Shown: in pieces, positions 42,492 through 52,436 of the stretch
How the letters are laid out: every line of letters begins with the position of its first letter
Position numbering within the stretch: position 1 is the first letter of the stretch
From: Nitrospira sp.
GTDB taxonomy: Bacteria > Nitrospirota > Nitrospiria > Nitrospirales > UBA8639
Assembly: GCA_011523385.1 (NCBI GenBank)
Contig: WTGX01000025.1
Span: 1 to 64,000, forward strand
Length of the DNA stretch: 64,000 bases
Reading direction: 5' to 3'
The notes under the pieces: generated by a model
Seen by the model: only the letters and a program-made list of their open reading frames with translations
Databases searched by the model: none
What the model was told of the DNA's origin: nothing
Position numbers and translations under genes: made by a program

Positions 42492-43409
42492 ATGCACAAC
42501 GTCATCATTATCGGTTCGGGCCCTGCCGGACTTACGGCCGCCGTTTACACGGCTCGAGCCAATCTGTCGCCACTCATGATTGAAGGCTCGCAAGCCGGCG
42601 GGCAACTCACGTTGACGACCGATGTCGAGAATTATCCCGGCTTTCCGCAAGGCATCATGGGGCCGCAATTGATTCAGGACATGCGTGCCCAGGCTGAGCG
42701 CTTCGGAACGGTCTTTCAAACGGCCGACGTAACGGAAGTCGACCTCAGCCGGCGCCCTTTCGCCGTCACGATCAATGACGAGGAAACGGTCCATGCCCGG
42801 TCGCTCATCATTTCCACCGGCGCGTCGGCAAACCTCCTGGGGCTGGACTCGGAAAACCGGCTCCTGGGGCACGGGGTCTCCACGTGCGCCACCTGTGACG
42901 GATTTTTCTTTCGTGGCCAGCCCATCGCCGTCGTCGGCGGCGGCGACAGTGCCATGGAGGAAGCCACGTTTTTGACGAAGTTCGCCTCACACGTGACCAT
43001 CATTCACCGCCGGGACAAACTCCGGGCCTCCAAGATCATGCAGGACAAAGCTCTCAAGAATGAAAAAATTTCGTTCCGCTGGAATACGGTGGTGGAAGAC
43101 GTGTTGGGCGATGACGTGGTCACCGGACTGCAACTGCGGGATACCGTCACCCATGACACCGCGACTCTGGATTGCAAAGGAGTGTTCGTGGCCATCGGCC
43201 ATACGCCGAATACGCAGATCTTCAGGGGACAAATCGATACGGATGCCAACGGGTACATTCAAACGTCGCATGGGACGGCAACCAGCGTGCCCGGCGTTTT
43301 CGCCGCCGGCGACGTGCAAGACCCTCACTATCGACAGGCGATTACGGCCGCCGGAACCGGCTGCATGGCCGCGATGGACGCCGAACGGTTTTTGGAGGCT
43401 GAAGGGTAA
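42492..43409 (+). CDS. trxB: Thioredoxin reductase
   Basis: 305 residues. FAD motif [10 protein letters not shown], redox pair in C-A-T-C-D-G, NADPH motif [11 protein letters not shown], and C-terminal [10 protein letters not shown]. Reduces thioredoxin with NADPH. Shares its last base with the thiI start. Confidence 0.95.
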   Translation: MHNVIIIGSGPAGLTAAVYTARANLSPLMIEGSQAGGQLTLTTDVENYPGFPQGIMGPQLIQDMRAQAERFGTVFQTADVTEVDLSRRPFAVTINDEETVHARSLIISTGASANLLGLDSENRLLGHGVSTCATCDGFFFRGQPIAVVGGGDSAMEEATFLTKFASHVTIIHRRDKLRASKIMQDKALKNEKISFRWNTVVEDVLGDDVVTGLQLRDTVTHDTATLDCKGVFVAIGHTPNTQIFRGQIDTDANGYIQTSHGTATSVPGVFAAGDVQDPHYRQAITAAGTGCMAAMDAERFLEAEG

Positions 43410-44590
43410 TGCCCTATGCCCTGGTTCACTATCACGAATTGGCGCTCAAGGGTCGCAACCGGGGATTTTTTGAACAGCGATTGATTCAGCACCTTGGCAA
43501 TTCTCTCAAAAAAACGAACGTCACCGAAATCAAACCCCTCTCCGGCCGTATCCGGATCACCTTCACGGACGAATCTTCATGGGCGGACGTACAGGATCGC
43601 ATCCGCCATACGTTCGGGGTGGCGAATTATTCCCTGGCCCATTCCCTGCCGATCGACTACAAAACGCCGGATATCATGCCGCTCTGCAAAGCTATTGAAA
43701 CCGCTCTTCGATCAATAACGCATGAAACCTTTCGCGTCACGACCAAACGCGCGGACAAACGGTTTTCGAAAACTTCCGTCGAACTGAACAGAGAAATCGG
43801 TGCCCACGTGTGCGCCGCGACCGGGAAACGGGTACGCCTGAACGGAGCCGACGTCAACGTGGTCGTGGAAATCGTCGATCACACCGCGTACTTTTCGCTC
43901 GTCAAATACCCGGGGCCGGGAGGGCTCCCCACGGGCATCAGTCGCAACGTCCTGTGCCTCATCTCAGGCGGCATCGATTCGCCGGTTGCCGCCTACCGGA
44001 TGATGAAACGGGGCTGCAAGGTCGTCTTCGTGCATTTCCACGGCCGGCCCTATCTCTCACGAACCTCCGAAGAAAAAGTCCGCGACCTCGTCTCCCTTCT
44101 CACGCGCTATCAATTAGCAGCCCGCTTATATCTCGTTCCGTTCGGAGACATTCAACGGCAAATCGTCCTCGGCTCTCCCGCCCCCATCCGCGTGGTCCTG
44201 TACCGGCGAATGATGATGAGAATAGCAGAGCACCTGGCCGAAAAAGAGCACTGTTGGGGCCTGGTCACCGGCGACAGTCTGGGACAAGTCGCTTCCCAAA
44301 CCGCAGAAAACCTCCAAATCGTGAGTCAAGTGGCACACCTGCCCATTCTTCGTCCGCTAATCGGGATGGACAAAATAGAAATCACGAATGAAGCCGAGCG
44401 AATCGGAACCTTTGAAACCTCCATCGAACCGGACCAGGATTGCTGTACGTTGTTCGTCCCGCCTCATCCGAATACGCGCTGCCGGCCCGACGCCATTCAA
44501 CAAGCCGAAGCCGCGCTCCCGATCCAAGACATGGTCCGCGCGGGGATCGAAACCGCCGAGTTCGCCGAACTGTCTTTTCACGCTTCCTAG
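43409..44590 (+). CDS. thiI: tRNA 4-thiouridine synthase
   Basis: 393 residues: N-terminal ferredoxin-like and THUMP domains (Y-H-E-L-A-L-K-G-R-N-R-G start), then a PP-loop ATPase S-G-G-I-D-S-P. It ends without a rhodanese domain, and Cys residues occur in Q-D-C-C-T-L-F. Adds sulfur to tRNA U8 and in some bacteria provides sulfur to ThiS. The gene starts on the last base of trxB, which may provide reductant. Confidence 0.93.
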   Translation: MPYALVHYHELALKGRNRGFFEQRLIQHLGNSLKKTNVTEIKPLSGRIRITFTDESSWADVQDRIRHTFGVANYSLAHSLPIDYKTPDIMPLCKAIETALRSITHETFRVTTKRADKRFSKTSVELNREIGAHVCAATGKRVRLNGADVNVVVEIVDHTAYFSLVKYPGPGGLPTGISRNVLCLISGGIDSPVAAYRMMKRGCKVVFVHFHGRPYLSRTSEEKVRDLVSLLTRYQLAARLYLVPFGDIQRQIVLGSPAPIRVVLYRRMMMRIAEHLAEKEHCWGLVTGDSLGQVASQTAENLQIVSQVAHLPILRPLIGMDKIEITNEAERIGTFETSIEPDQDCCTLFVPPHPNTRCRPDAIQQAEAALPIQDMVRAGIETAEFAELSFHAS

Positions 44591-44649
44591 CCCGCGACAT
44601 TTCCCGGTTTCGTTGACAGAACTTCAATCCGGTGGATATAGTCGGGGCA

Positions 44650-44812
44650 GTTTCAGCCTTCCCTTGCAAAGGAGAGGAAGCAGATGGGCATGCCTGGCTT
44701 CCCCTGTGATGTCGTTCACCTGATATTCCCTTCCTTTGCCTGTCCTGCCTGTCCTGAGCAACGCGAAGGAAGCGGAGCCGAAGGATAAGGAGGGGTGAGG
44801 GGAGGTAGAGGA
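44650..44812. repeat. Composite intergenic repeat
   Basis: Between thiI and the hydrolase gene. Contains the ccttgcaaaggagagg and cagatgggcatgcc block (C-type family), a cctgtcctgagcaacgcgaagg block, and ggggaggtagag as an inverted copy of the CTCTACC end. Similar composite at 55644-55767. No gene seen in 44591-44842. Confidence 0.6.
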
Positions 44813-44842
44813 TTACAGCAGAACCCGGCAATACCTCTCATC

Positions 44843-45658
44843 ATGTCCGAACACGTCACACCGTATACGGCACAACAAATCGGGTATCGAGCCGTCCGCT
44901 TTTCCAGCAAGGGCATTTTCGATACGCATAAAGACCAGATGGTCGATCCCTATGCCGCCACCAAAATCCCCAAAGAGCATCAGGTTCAAGGTTTTCAATT
45001 TTGGCCCCAGGAAAAAGGAAAATTCCCCTGCATCATCCTGCTCCATGACAAATGGGGATTGACACCGGACGCAAAAGATTTGGCCATGCGTCTGGCCTGC
45101 GAAGGATACGTGGTCATGCTTCCGAATGTATACGGCCGGCAGGGCGGCATGGTCACGGCCAACGCCGAGGTGGCCGACGCTCTTGCGGAAAGGATCGACC
45201 TCCCAATGGCCTTGCAGGACATTAATGCCTCATGCGAATTCTTGAATGCGAATCTCTCCGAAGACCCGAACCTGGAATTTACGATGCGGAACGCGCATGC
45301 CGCGATCGGGTTAGGCTTGGGCGGCACCTTGGCCCTACTCTTCGCCCTCAAACGAAAGCGGCTACGCGCAGCCGTCTCCTTTTATGGAAAACTTCCCGAC
45401 TCGCTGGATTCAATCAAGAACATGTATTGCCCGCTCCTCTACCATGCGGCTGAAACGGACAATGCCGCGACGCCCGAAGAACTCGCGCAAATCACGAAAG
45501 TCGCACAGGAAGCGGGAAAGACCGTAGAAATACGTCAATACCCCGGCACGGGCATTGGATTTTGCGATCAGGTGCAGCCTGACCGCTACGATGAATCCTC
45601 GGCCAAGCAGGCTTGGGACGACACCATCGCGTTTCTCAAAAAACAATTGCCCGTTTAA
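44843..45658 (+). CDS. Dienelactone hydrolase-family protein
   Basis: 271 residues from ATG 44843. I-I-L-L-H-D-K-W-G-L-T-P and A-I-G-L-G-L-G-G-T-L show the alpha/beta-hydrolase fold; the nucleophile position reads G-L-G-L-G-G rather than G-x-C/S-x-G, so the usual Cys/Ser nucleophile seems missing. C-terminal D-T-I-A-F-L-K-K as usual. May be a non-catalytic or altered member. Substrate unknown. Confidence 0.8.
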   Translation: MSEHVTPYTAQQIGYRAVRFSSKGIFDTHKDQMVDPYAATKIPKEHQVQGFQFWPQEKGKFPCIILLHDKWGLTPDAKDLAMRLACEGYVVMLPNVYGRQGGMVTANAEVADALAERIDLPMALQDINASCEFLNANLSEDPNLEFTMRNAHAAIGLGLGGTLALLFALKRKRLRAAVSFYGKLPDSLDSIKNMYCPLLYHAAETDNAATPEELAQITKVAQEAGKTVEIRQYPGTGIGFCDQVQPDRYDESSAKQAWDDTIAFLKKQLPV

Positions 45659-45694
45659 CGCATTATAGCGGCTCAATCGAAGCCACGGCGCACC

Positions 45695-46798
45695 TTGGGT
45701 CAAGCGTTTCTTATCCTGATTTTTCTGGCATGGCCGTATGTTCTTTCGGCGGCCGATTTTGCAGATTTTTTGCAAGACAAAAATCCTCGAGTTGTTGCTT
45801 CCGATAAAGCCGCCACGGCTTTTTTCCTGAAAACGTTCGGTCCTTCCCTCGAATTATCCGGAGGACTGCTGCAACACGGACGGACTCCCCCACCTCTCCC
45901 GAAGGAGTTGAGGCAGCACCTGTCACCCTTTGTGACAAACCTCGCGACGTGGCATCTCACACGTGACCTCCTGACAGCCCTCGCTCAGGGAAAAACAACC
46001 CTGATTCAAACTATTCTCGAGCAACAACAACGACAAATCGAATGGCTCAAGCAAGCCCAACCGGATCTTCCCGATCTTTTGGCCTTGATCAAGACTATCG
46101 CCCAATTGCAGCCTCCGGCACCATCCACGCAACCTCTCTCTTCATACGACGCCATCTTCACGCAATTCCTCCATGAACAATACCCGGACTGGACCGGTAC
46201 CCCTGATAGCTGGTTAACGCTGGCACAAACCCAAGGAGTCACAGGCGTGCGGAAGCGACTGGGGGATTCCTGGGAGCGCCTGCCTGCGCAGGATAGCCGG
46301 CACGAGAAGCCACCTGAGAGCGACCCGGCTCCATCCATCAATCTATTTCTCCGGCAATCCTTTCTGCCGATAGCCACGGCGCACGTCAAGGCCGGCCTTT
46401 TGCAATTACAAGTCAGAAACGAACAACAGGCATGGACGACGTGGCAGGCGATTCAAACGTGGAGCAACGATCGAAAAAACAAACAAGGTCTGCGACGACT
46501 GTGCGGGACGTGGCAATGGCTCATTCATAATCATCAGAACCACGGCGACCATAAAACGGTCATGGTCTACCCTCCCCCCTCACAATACCACCGGATGGAT
46601 CCCCAACCGGCCACAATCCGCGTTCAAGGAGACACCGTCTACATCAGGTGGGAATTCCCGAGAGGAATCGTACAGGAAGAAAGCCTGCTGCTAAGCGAGA
46701 AGGATCAACTCCTCTCAGGCACCTTCGTGAACAACCTGGGACCCAACGGCAACATCACCGGCCGCCGGATCAAGCCGTGCCGGGAAATCGGGGGCTGA
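45695..46798 (+). CDS. Secreted hypothetical protein
   Basis: 367 residues from TTG 45695 with a signal peptide (I-L-I-F-L-A-W-P-Y-V-L-S-A-A). Helical N-terminal two-thirds with Gln-rich stretches (L-E-Q-Q-Q-R-Q-I-E-W-L-K); C-terminal third beta-rich (I-R-V-Q-G-D-T-V-Y-I-R-W-E-F, L-L-S-G-T-F-V-N-N). Likely periplasmic. I do not recognise the family. It is 36 bases after the hydrolase gene. Confidence 0.72.
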   Translation: MGQAFLILIFLAWPYVLSAADFADFLQDKNPRVVASDKAATAFFLKTFGPSLELSGGLLQHGRTPPPLPKELRQHLSPFVTNLATWHLTRDLLTALAQGKTTLIQTILEQQQRQIEWLKQAQPDLPDLLALIKTIAQLQPPAPSTQPLSSYDAIFTQFLHEQYPDWTGTPDSWLTLAQTQGVTGVRKRLGDSWERLPAQDSRHEKPPESDPAPSINLFLRQSFLPIATAHVKAGLLQLQVRNEQQAWTTWQAIQTWSNDRKNKQGLRRLCGTWQWLIHNHQNHGDHKTVMVYPPPSQYHRMDPQPATIRVQGDTVYIRWEFPRGIVQEESLLLSEKDQLLSGTFVNNLGPNGNITGRRIKPCREIGG

Positions 46799-46816
46799 TA
46801 TTCCCTCCCCTCCTTC

Positions 46817-46952
46817 CGTCATCCTCGACGCTTGTCCCCGACTTGACCGGAGATCCAAGGTTTTTGCTTTTTCCTTTCTTTGTGAAGAAAAGACAATTGT
46901 CGGATTACGCCTGTCCTGAGCGAAGTCGAAGGGCTACCCTAGTCCGACCTAC
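46817..46952. repeat. Intergenic repeats
   Basis: 46817-46860 matches 26927-26968 (gtcatcctcgac...cttg). 46899-46952 is a GTCGGATTA...CCGACCTAC copy with ctgtcctgagcgaagtcgaaggg in the middle. The gap between the secreted protein and putA holds no gene. Confidence 0.6.
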
Positions 46953-47024
46953 GGGGCTGGGCCGGCACACAGCGGCCCCTACAACGAGATTGGGAATGGA
47001 GTACAATGGAGGGAAGAAGCTACC

Positions 47025-50000
47025 ATGCACGCGGAAGAACTCCTTGAATCCTCCATTCGGCACATCGGTCGCACGTTGGCCGAGCGTTGCAAGACCGGCA
47101 CCCCGGCAATCCTGAGTCAACGCTGGTGGAATGACCTGCTCATGGATTGGGGCATGCGGGATGAGGATTTCAAAGTTCAACTCTTCCGCTTTGTGGACGT
47201 GCTCCCCACTCTCAAAACAGATGAACAATTTACCCGGCTCCTTGCCGAATACTTCGGTCATACCCCCATTCTCCCCCAACCGCTCAAGTGGTCTCTCCGG
47301 AAACTCCCCGCCACCTGGATCAGCGCTCACGTCGGAGCCCTTGTGTTGCGCCGGCAATTCACCCGCATGGCCTATACGTTCATCGCCGGAGACTCCATAC
47401 ACAACGCAATGCCGGTCCTGAAGGACCTGTGGAAATCAGGACGCGGTGCGTCCATCGACCTGTTGGGTGAAACCACCGTCAGCGAAACAGAAGCCGATGA
47501 GTATCGAGACCGGTGCATGGACGCCCTGCGTGAATATCATGAGCAGGCTCAAGGTTGGCCCGGCAAGCCGTTGCTCGAACGGGATCACCTTGGGTTGATT
47601 CCGCGCGTCAACCTGTCGGTGAAAATTTCCGCCTTGTATTCACAGTTGGATCCGGCTGATCCCGGCGGAAGTTTTGAGGGTGTGGCCGGACGGCTTCGGC
47701 CTATTCTGAACGTAGCGCTGCAACTGCCGGCGTCCTTGACCTTCGACATGGAACACTATGAACTCAAGGATCTGACCGATGAAATGTTCATGCGGATTTT
47801 TTCCGAACCCGCGTATCGGGGTTACCCGTGGGCGGGCATTGCCCTCCAAGCCTATCTTCGGGATGCCGACCGTACCTTGGACCGCCTCGTGGACTGGGTG
47901 CGACAACGCGGCTCACCCATCAGCATCCGGTTGGTGAAAGGCGCATACTGGGACGCGGAAACCATTCAGAATACGCAACGCGGTTGGCCCGTCCCCGTAT
48001 TGCGCCGGAAGACCGAGACGGACGCCAACTTTGAATATCTCAGCAAGAAGGTACTGGCCTGTCCGTCGCTGCTCCGTCCGGCCTTCGGCACTCATAATTT
48101 GCGAAGTCTGGCTCATGCCGAAGCCACGGCCCAATCTCAAGGCCTGTCCCCGGAGACCTGCGAATACCAATCGCTTTTTGGCATGGCCGATTCATTGCAA
48201 CGCGCCATTGTGCATTACGGGCGCCGCGTGAGAGTGTACACGCCGGTCGGGCAACTTCTGCCGGGCATGGCCTATCTCGTTCGACGGTTGCTGGAGAACA
48301 CCTCCAATGAATCCTTTCTTTCACAACAGCGGAAGCATGAAACGCCCTTGGAGGTGTTGCTCGCCCCACCCGAGGCAACGGTTGCCCAGGAAGATTTTCT
48401 CTCCCACCAGGACTTCAGTCCGCGTTTTCGCAATGAACCGCACACGGATTTTTCACGCGAGGCATCGCGTCTTGCCATGACGCAAGCCATTGAAAAAGTT
48501 AAACGACAACTCGGGCGGTCACCTGCCTTCACGGCACCTTCGACAATCGGGCCATTGAAAGACGAACTGGTTTCGACCAATCCCAGCCGGCCGGCTGAAG
48601 TCGTTGCCCGCGTACCCTGTTATTCCCCTGCTGAATTGGAACCGGTGATTCAGGCCGCGCATGAAGCGTTTGCATCCTGGCGTGCCACGCCGGCCGGTAC
48701 GCGCGTCGAGTATCTCCGTGGGGTGGCGGAACTCATGAGGCAACGCCGGTTCGAGCTGGCCACGTGGGAAATTTTTGAAACCGGAAAGCCATGGAGAGAA
48801 GCGGATGCCGACGTTGCCGAAGCCATTGACTTTCTCGAATTCTACGCCCACCAGATGCAGCGCCTGGGACGCCCGCAACTCCTCGGGCATGAACCGGGCG
48901 AATTGAATCACCTCGAATGGCTGCCGCGCGGGGTGGCGGTGGTCATTTCCCCGTGGAATTTTTCATTGGCCATTCCCACGGGGATGGTCTCGGCCGCGTT
49001 GGTGACGGGTAACACCGTTCTGTTCAAGCCTTCGGAACGTTCGCCGATGATGGGGTACCACCTGTTTGCTCTCTACAAGGAAGCCGGGCTCCCCGACGGC
49101 GTCCTGCATCTTCTCCCGGGGGGACCTGAAATCGGGAAAGCGCTCGTCGCCGATCCCCGGATTAACGTGATCGCTTTCACGGGCTCCAAAGAAGCCGGGA
49201 TCGAGATTATCCGGCAAGCCGCGCAGGTGTCGCCCGGCCAATCACACGTGAAACGCGCCATTGCGGAAATGGGCGGGAAAAACGCCGTCATCGTGGATGA
49301 AACCGCGGATCTGGATGAAGCCGTGAGCGGAGTCCTGTCGTCTTTCACCGGGTATCAGGGACAAAAATGCTCCGCCTGTTCCCGTGCCATCATACTCGAA
49401 CCGGTGTATGACGAGTTTGTCGAACGGTTGACGCAGGCCGCGCAAAGCCTCCACGTCGGTCCGCCGGAAAACCCGGCCCATCACATGGGACCGATGATCG
49501 ACGAACGCGCCCTCCAAAAAGTTCGGGCATACGTCGAGATCGCCGGACAGGAAGGAACGGTCCTGCTGGACCGAAAGATGACCGGCGAGGGCTGGTTCCA
49601 GGGGCCGGTCATCGTGACCGGAATACAACCGCATCATCGACTGGCACGTGAAGAAATTTTCGGTCCCGTAGTCGCCGTGTTCCGTTGCGCCACGTTGCCT
49701 GAAGCCCTACGGGTCGCCATGCAATCGGATTTTGCGCTGACCGGCGGGATTTATTCTCGAAGTCCCTCGAATATTCAACGGGCTCGTGAAACGTTTGACG
49801 TGGGAAATTTTTATATCAACCGCCCCATTACCGGTTCGCTGGTCGGACGACAACCCTTTGGCGGGCATCGCTTGTCAGGGGTAGGCGTCAAGGCCGGAGG
49901 GGATGGGTATCTGGAACAATTCATGGTTCAACGGCTGACGTGCGAGAACACCATACGTCGTGGATTTGCGCCGGCTGAGTCGGACAGCCCCGCCCTGTAA
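47025..50000 (+). CDS. putA: Bifunctional proline dehydrogenase/P5C dehydrogenase
   Basis: 991 residues. N-terminal PRODH barrel (L-G-E-T-T-V-S-E-T-E-A-D, R-L-V-K-G-A-Y-W-D-A-E), then an aldehyde dehydrogenase with P-W-N-F-S-L-A-I-P, F-T-G-S-K-E-A-G, and catalytic Cys in G-Q-K-C-S-A-C-S-R. No N-terminal ribbon-helix-helix DNA-binding domain, so it is the short, purely catalytic form. Oxidises proline to glutamate, feeding electrons to quinones. Its last 126 bases overlap the convergent gene at 49875. Confidence 0.96.
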   Translation: MHAEELLESSIRHIGRTLAERCKTGTPAILSQRWWNDLLMDWGMRDEDFKVQLFRFVDVLPTLKTDEQFTRLLAEYFGHTPILPQPLKWSLRKLPATWISAHVGALVLRRQFTRMAYTFIAGDSIHNAMPVLKDLWKSGRGASIDLLGETTVSETEADEYRDRCMDALREYHEQAQGWPGKPLLERDHLGLIPRVNLSVKISALYSQLDPADPGGSFEGVAGRLRPILNVALQLPASLTFDMEHYELKDLTDEMFMRIFSEPAYRGYPWAGIALQAYLRDADRTLDRLVDWVRQRGSPISIRLVKGAYWDAETIQNTQRGWPVPVLRRKTETDANFEYLSKKVLACPSLLRPAFGTHNLRSLAHAEATAQSQGLSPETCEYQSLFGMADSLQRAIVHYGRRVRVYTPVGQLLPGMAYLVRRLLENTSNESFLSQQRKHETPLEVLLAPPEATVAQEDFLSHQDFSPRFRNEPHTDFSREASRLAMTQAIEKVKRQLGRSPAFTAPSTIGPLKDELVSTNPSRPAEVVARVPCYSPAELEPVIQAAHEAFASWRATPAGTRVEYLRGVAELMRQRRFELATWEIFETGKPWREADADVAEAIDFLEFYAHQMQRLGRPQLLGHEPGELNHLEWLPRGVAVVISPWNFSLAIPTGMVSAALVTGNTVLFKPSERSPMMGYHLFALYKEAGLPDGVLHLLPGGPEIGKALVADPRINVIAFTGSKEAGIEIIRQAAQVSPGQSHVKRAIAEMGGKNAVIVDETADLDEAVSGVLSSFTGYQGQKCSACSRAIILEPVYDEFVERLTQAAQSLHVGPPENPAHHMGPMIDERALQKVRAYVEIAGQEGTVLLDRKMTGEGWFQGPVIVTGIQPHHRLAREEIFGPVVAVFRCATLPEALRVAMQSDFALTGGIYSRSPSNIQRARETFDVGNFYINRPITGSLVGRQPFGGHRLSGVGVKAGGDGYLEQFMVQRLTCENTIRRGFAPAESDSPAL

Positions 50001-50756
50001 GCTGGCTTCTTCCAATTCTTCGGTAATTTCAATCAACCGGTCCTTGCCTGCTCCGACCATCGGAACCATCTGACGCTCAATGTATTTCACCAACCCCACG
50101 CCTTTCACCAACCACAGCGTCATCGTGTCGAATCCGGTAATGCGCGTGCCGTCTCCGGACAAATGCACCAACAGATTCATGTGCGCTTCCATGCGAATCG
50201 CCTTTTCATACGTCCCGACCGGCACGGTCACGGGTTCCTGCCCCGCGAGGCTCACCGTAGCCCGGACGTCCACGCTTTCTGCCTGTCCGTCACGATCGAG
50301 GTCCAAACCCAAATTGAGGTTTTTCCGGTCCAATTGATGAAAGGAGCTCGGAACTTCGAGAGGAAACCGCACGATTTGATAGGGAATCAACTGCCGTTCC
50401 AGAATCGTCCCCGGTTTGGATCCATAGTAACGAATACCTGCGACATCTCGCAGGTAATAACTGTCGGTGGGCCCCTGGTCACCGGGATTGGTATCGTGAA
50501 ACACCGTGACCACGACGCCGTCCTTTTTTTCTGTTCCCGTGACCCTCGAAACGTTCACGAACGTTTTATCTTCGATCTGGTTAACGACGCCTTCGGCGAT
50601 GCGCCCTTGGTATTTCCACTCATTTCCCGTTTGATCGGGAAAGTAAACGCCTGCATCCTGGATCACGATAGGCGTAGCCTGCCCGAACCCAGGACTGCAC
50701 CAACCCGCGACCAGACCTGCAACCAGCACGGCTCTCAATACGGCGAATTCGACCAC
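49875..50756 (-). CDS. Secreted hypothetical protein, convergent overlap with putA
   Basis: 293 residues with a signal peptide (V-A-G-L-V-A-G-W-C-S-P-G-F-G). Mature part starts Y-F-P-D-Q-T-G-N-E-W-K-Y and is beta-rich (T-V-P-V-G-T-Y-E-K-A-I-R-M near 190). The C-terminal 40 or so codons are antisense to the end of putA, and the tail (from about residue 252) looks less globular. Periplasmic; family not certain, similar in style to DUF-type lipoprotein or outer-membrane assembly proteins. Confidence 0.75.
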   Translation of the reverse strand: MVEFAVLRAVLVAGLVAGWCSPGFGQATPIVIQDAGVYFPDQTGNEWKYQGRIAEGVVNQIEDKTFVNVSRVTGTEKKDGVVVTVFHDTNPGDQGPTDSYYLRDVAGIRYYGSKPGTILERQLIPYQIVRFPLEVPSSFHQLDRKNLNLGLDLDRDGQAESVDVRATVSLAGQEPVTVPVGTYEKAIRMEAHMNLLVHLSGDGTRITGFDTMTLWLVKGVGLVKYIERQMVPMVGAGKDRLIEITEELEEASLQGGAVRLSRRKSTTYGVLARQPLNHELFQIPIPSGLDAYP

Positions 50757-50785
50757 ACGTTCTCCTGTTTTTCGGTTTTGACACG

Positions 50786-50826
50786 AGGGACGGCATCCTT
50801 CGACAAGCTCAGGACAGGCTCGGCCC
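50786..50826. repeat. Dispersed repeat unit
   Basis: gacggcatccttcgacaagctcaggacaggctcgg carries the ttcgacaagctcaggacagg block common to the GTCGGATTA-type repeats of this window, here without the outer arms. Confidence 0.5.
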
Positions 50827-50935
50827 TCCCCCGCGTCACCGTACCATAGCCCTCTCGGTGCGGCAAGACAGAGGCACCATCATCCTTGTGCTGAGGTTTG
50901 CCTTGACTTCTTTCGTTCGGGATAATCATTGCAAT

Positions 50936-51706
50936 ATGTCCCCGGCATCCATACACACGATTCGGCACCGGGATCAGGGCTCCGCGGATCTTCCTGCAGT
51001 GCTCGTCCTCGGAGGCTCCGGAGTTATCGGTTCAGCGGTGTGTCTTCGATTCGCGCAGAATGGATGGAACGTCGGCGTCCATTATCATGCCCGGCGCGAC
51101 TCAGCCGATGCTATTGTTCGCAAAATCGAAAACCCGGGTCAAAAGAGCCGCTCTTTTCAAGCGGACGTGAGTGACGGACGGCAAATTCACACACTCTTTA
51201 ATCAGGTTCAAACGATCTGGCCCGAACTCGACGCAATTGTGTGGGCGGCGGGCATAACCACCAACCGCCTCACCGTCCGCATCACGCCAGCCGAATGGGA
51301 GCGCACGCTGCACGTCAACCTCACAGGCCTGTTTCTTTGTCTGCAACAAGGGCTTCGATTGTTTTCCGAACAACGCGGAGGTGCCGTGACTGTCGTGAAT
51401 TCCCTGAGCAGTACCATGGGTGGGACGGGTCAAGCGGCTTATGCCGCGTGTAAAGCCGGGGCCTTGGGATTAGTCAAATCGGCGGCAAAGGAACTCGGCA
51501 AGGCCAACGTCCGCGTCAACGCGGTCTTTCCAGGTTGGCATCAATCGCCTCTCGCCGGAGACGCGTTTCCCGACCCTGACCAACTCCACGCTCACGTTTT
51601 AGGACGCACGCCTTCGCTCGATGAGGTTGCCGATTTGATCTATCGCTTAACCACGTCCCGGGATATCTCGGGTCAGGCGTACAACTTGGACAACCGTATC
51701 CGGTAG
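50936..51706 (+). CDS. SDR-family oxidoreductase (FabG-like)
   Basis: 256 residues. NAD(P) motif L-G-G-S-G-V-I-G-S-A and the catalytic set V-N-S-L-S-S ... Y-A-A-C-K-A. FabG-like 3-oxoacyl reductases are the nearest common type, but substrate is not given by the sequence. ATG 50936 is preferred to the upstream ATG at 50858. It precedes bioD by four bases, so a link to pimeloyl/biotin metabolism is possible. Confidence 0.87.
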   Translation: MSPASIHTIRHRDQGSADLPAVLVLGGSGVIGSAVCLRFAQNGWNVGVHYHARRDSADAIVRKIENPGQKSRSFQADVSDGRQIHTLFNQVQTIWPELDAIVWAAGITTNRLTVRITPAEWERTLHVNLTGLFLCLQQGLRLFSEQRGGAVTVVNSLSSTMGGTGQAAYAACKAGALGLVKSAAKELGKANVRVNAVFPGWHQSPLAGDAFPDPDQLHAHVLGRTPSLDEVADLIYRLTTSRDISGQAYNLDNRIR

Positions 51707-51710
51707 ACGC

Positions 51711-52436
51711 ATGCCCAACCAGCTTCGACGACCCGGAATCTTCATTGCCGGAACGGATACGAACGTGGGGAAAACCGTGGTGACGGCTGCCTTGGGGCTG
51801 GCGCTGCAACAAACCGGCGCCAAGGTCGGGGTCATGAAGCCCGTTGAGACGGGCTCCGCGCCGGACAAGACGAATTCGGACGTCCACCGGCTCAGGAATG
51901 TATTTGCGTCCTGCAAGAACGTGGACGTCCAAAACGTCTATAGCCTTCCTCAACCTGTGGCTCCGCTCGAAGCCGCGCGGACCGCGCAACAAAGCATCGA
52001 CATTGACGCGATTCTCAATGCTTGCCGAACCTTTGCCGTTCATCACGATTACGTGCTCGTGGAAGGCGCCGGAGGCATTCTCGTACCCCTGACTGAAACA
52101 CATGACGTCTGCGATCTGATCAGGCTTCTGGGCCTTCCGTGTCTGATCGTCGGTCGAACCCGTTTGGGTTCGATCAACCATACGCGTTTAACCCTCAGGG
52201 GACTCCAGGAGGCAGGCATTCCGGTTTTCGGGATTCTGCTCAATCACACGGACACCACACCGGAAGAACAGCAGGCATCCACCGTCAAACTGATCCGTGA
52301 ACTCAGCGACGCACCGGTCCTGGACCCTCTCCCCTTTCAACCTCACATGGATTCACAGTGGGAAGGCAGCATCAGAACGCTCGCAAACCATTCAACTATT
52401 CGTGAAGTGGCGAGGATGGTGCAGGAAAGTATCTGA
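51711..52436 (+). CDS. bioD: Dethiobiotin synthetase
   Basis: 241 residues. P-loop I-A-G-T-D-T-N-V-G-K-T at the start, K-P-V-E-T-G, and E-G-A-G-G-I-L-V-P-L. ATP-dependent ring closure in biotin synthesis, relevant for the two biotin enzymes in the window. The 3' 41 bases overlap the convergent thiE end. Confidence 0.95.
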   Translation: MPNQLRRPGIFIAGTDTNVGKTVVTAALGLALQQTGAKVGVMKPVETGSAPDKTNSDVHRLRNVFASCKNVDVQNVYSLPQPVAPLEAARTAQQSIDIDAILNACRTFAVHHDYVLVEGAGGILVPLTETHDVCDLIRLLGLPCLIVGRTRLGSINHTRLTLRGLQEAGIPVFGILLNHTDTTPEEQQASTVKLIRELSDAPVLDPLPFQPHMDSQWEGSIRTLANHSTIREVARMVQESI

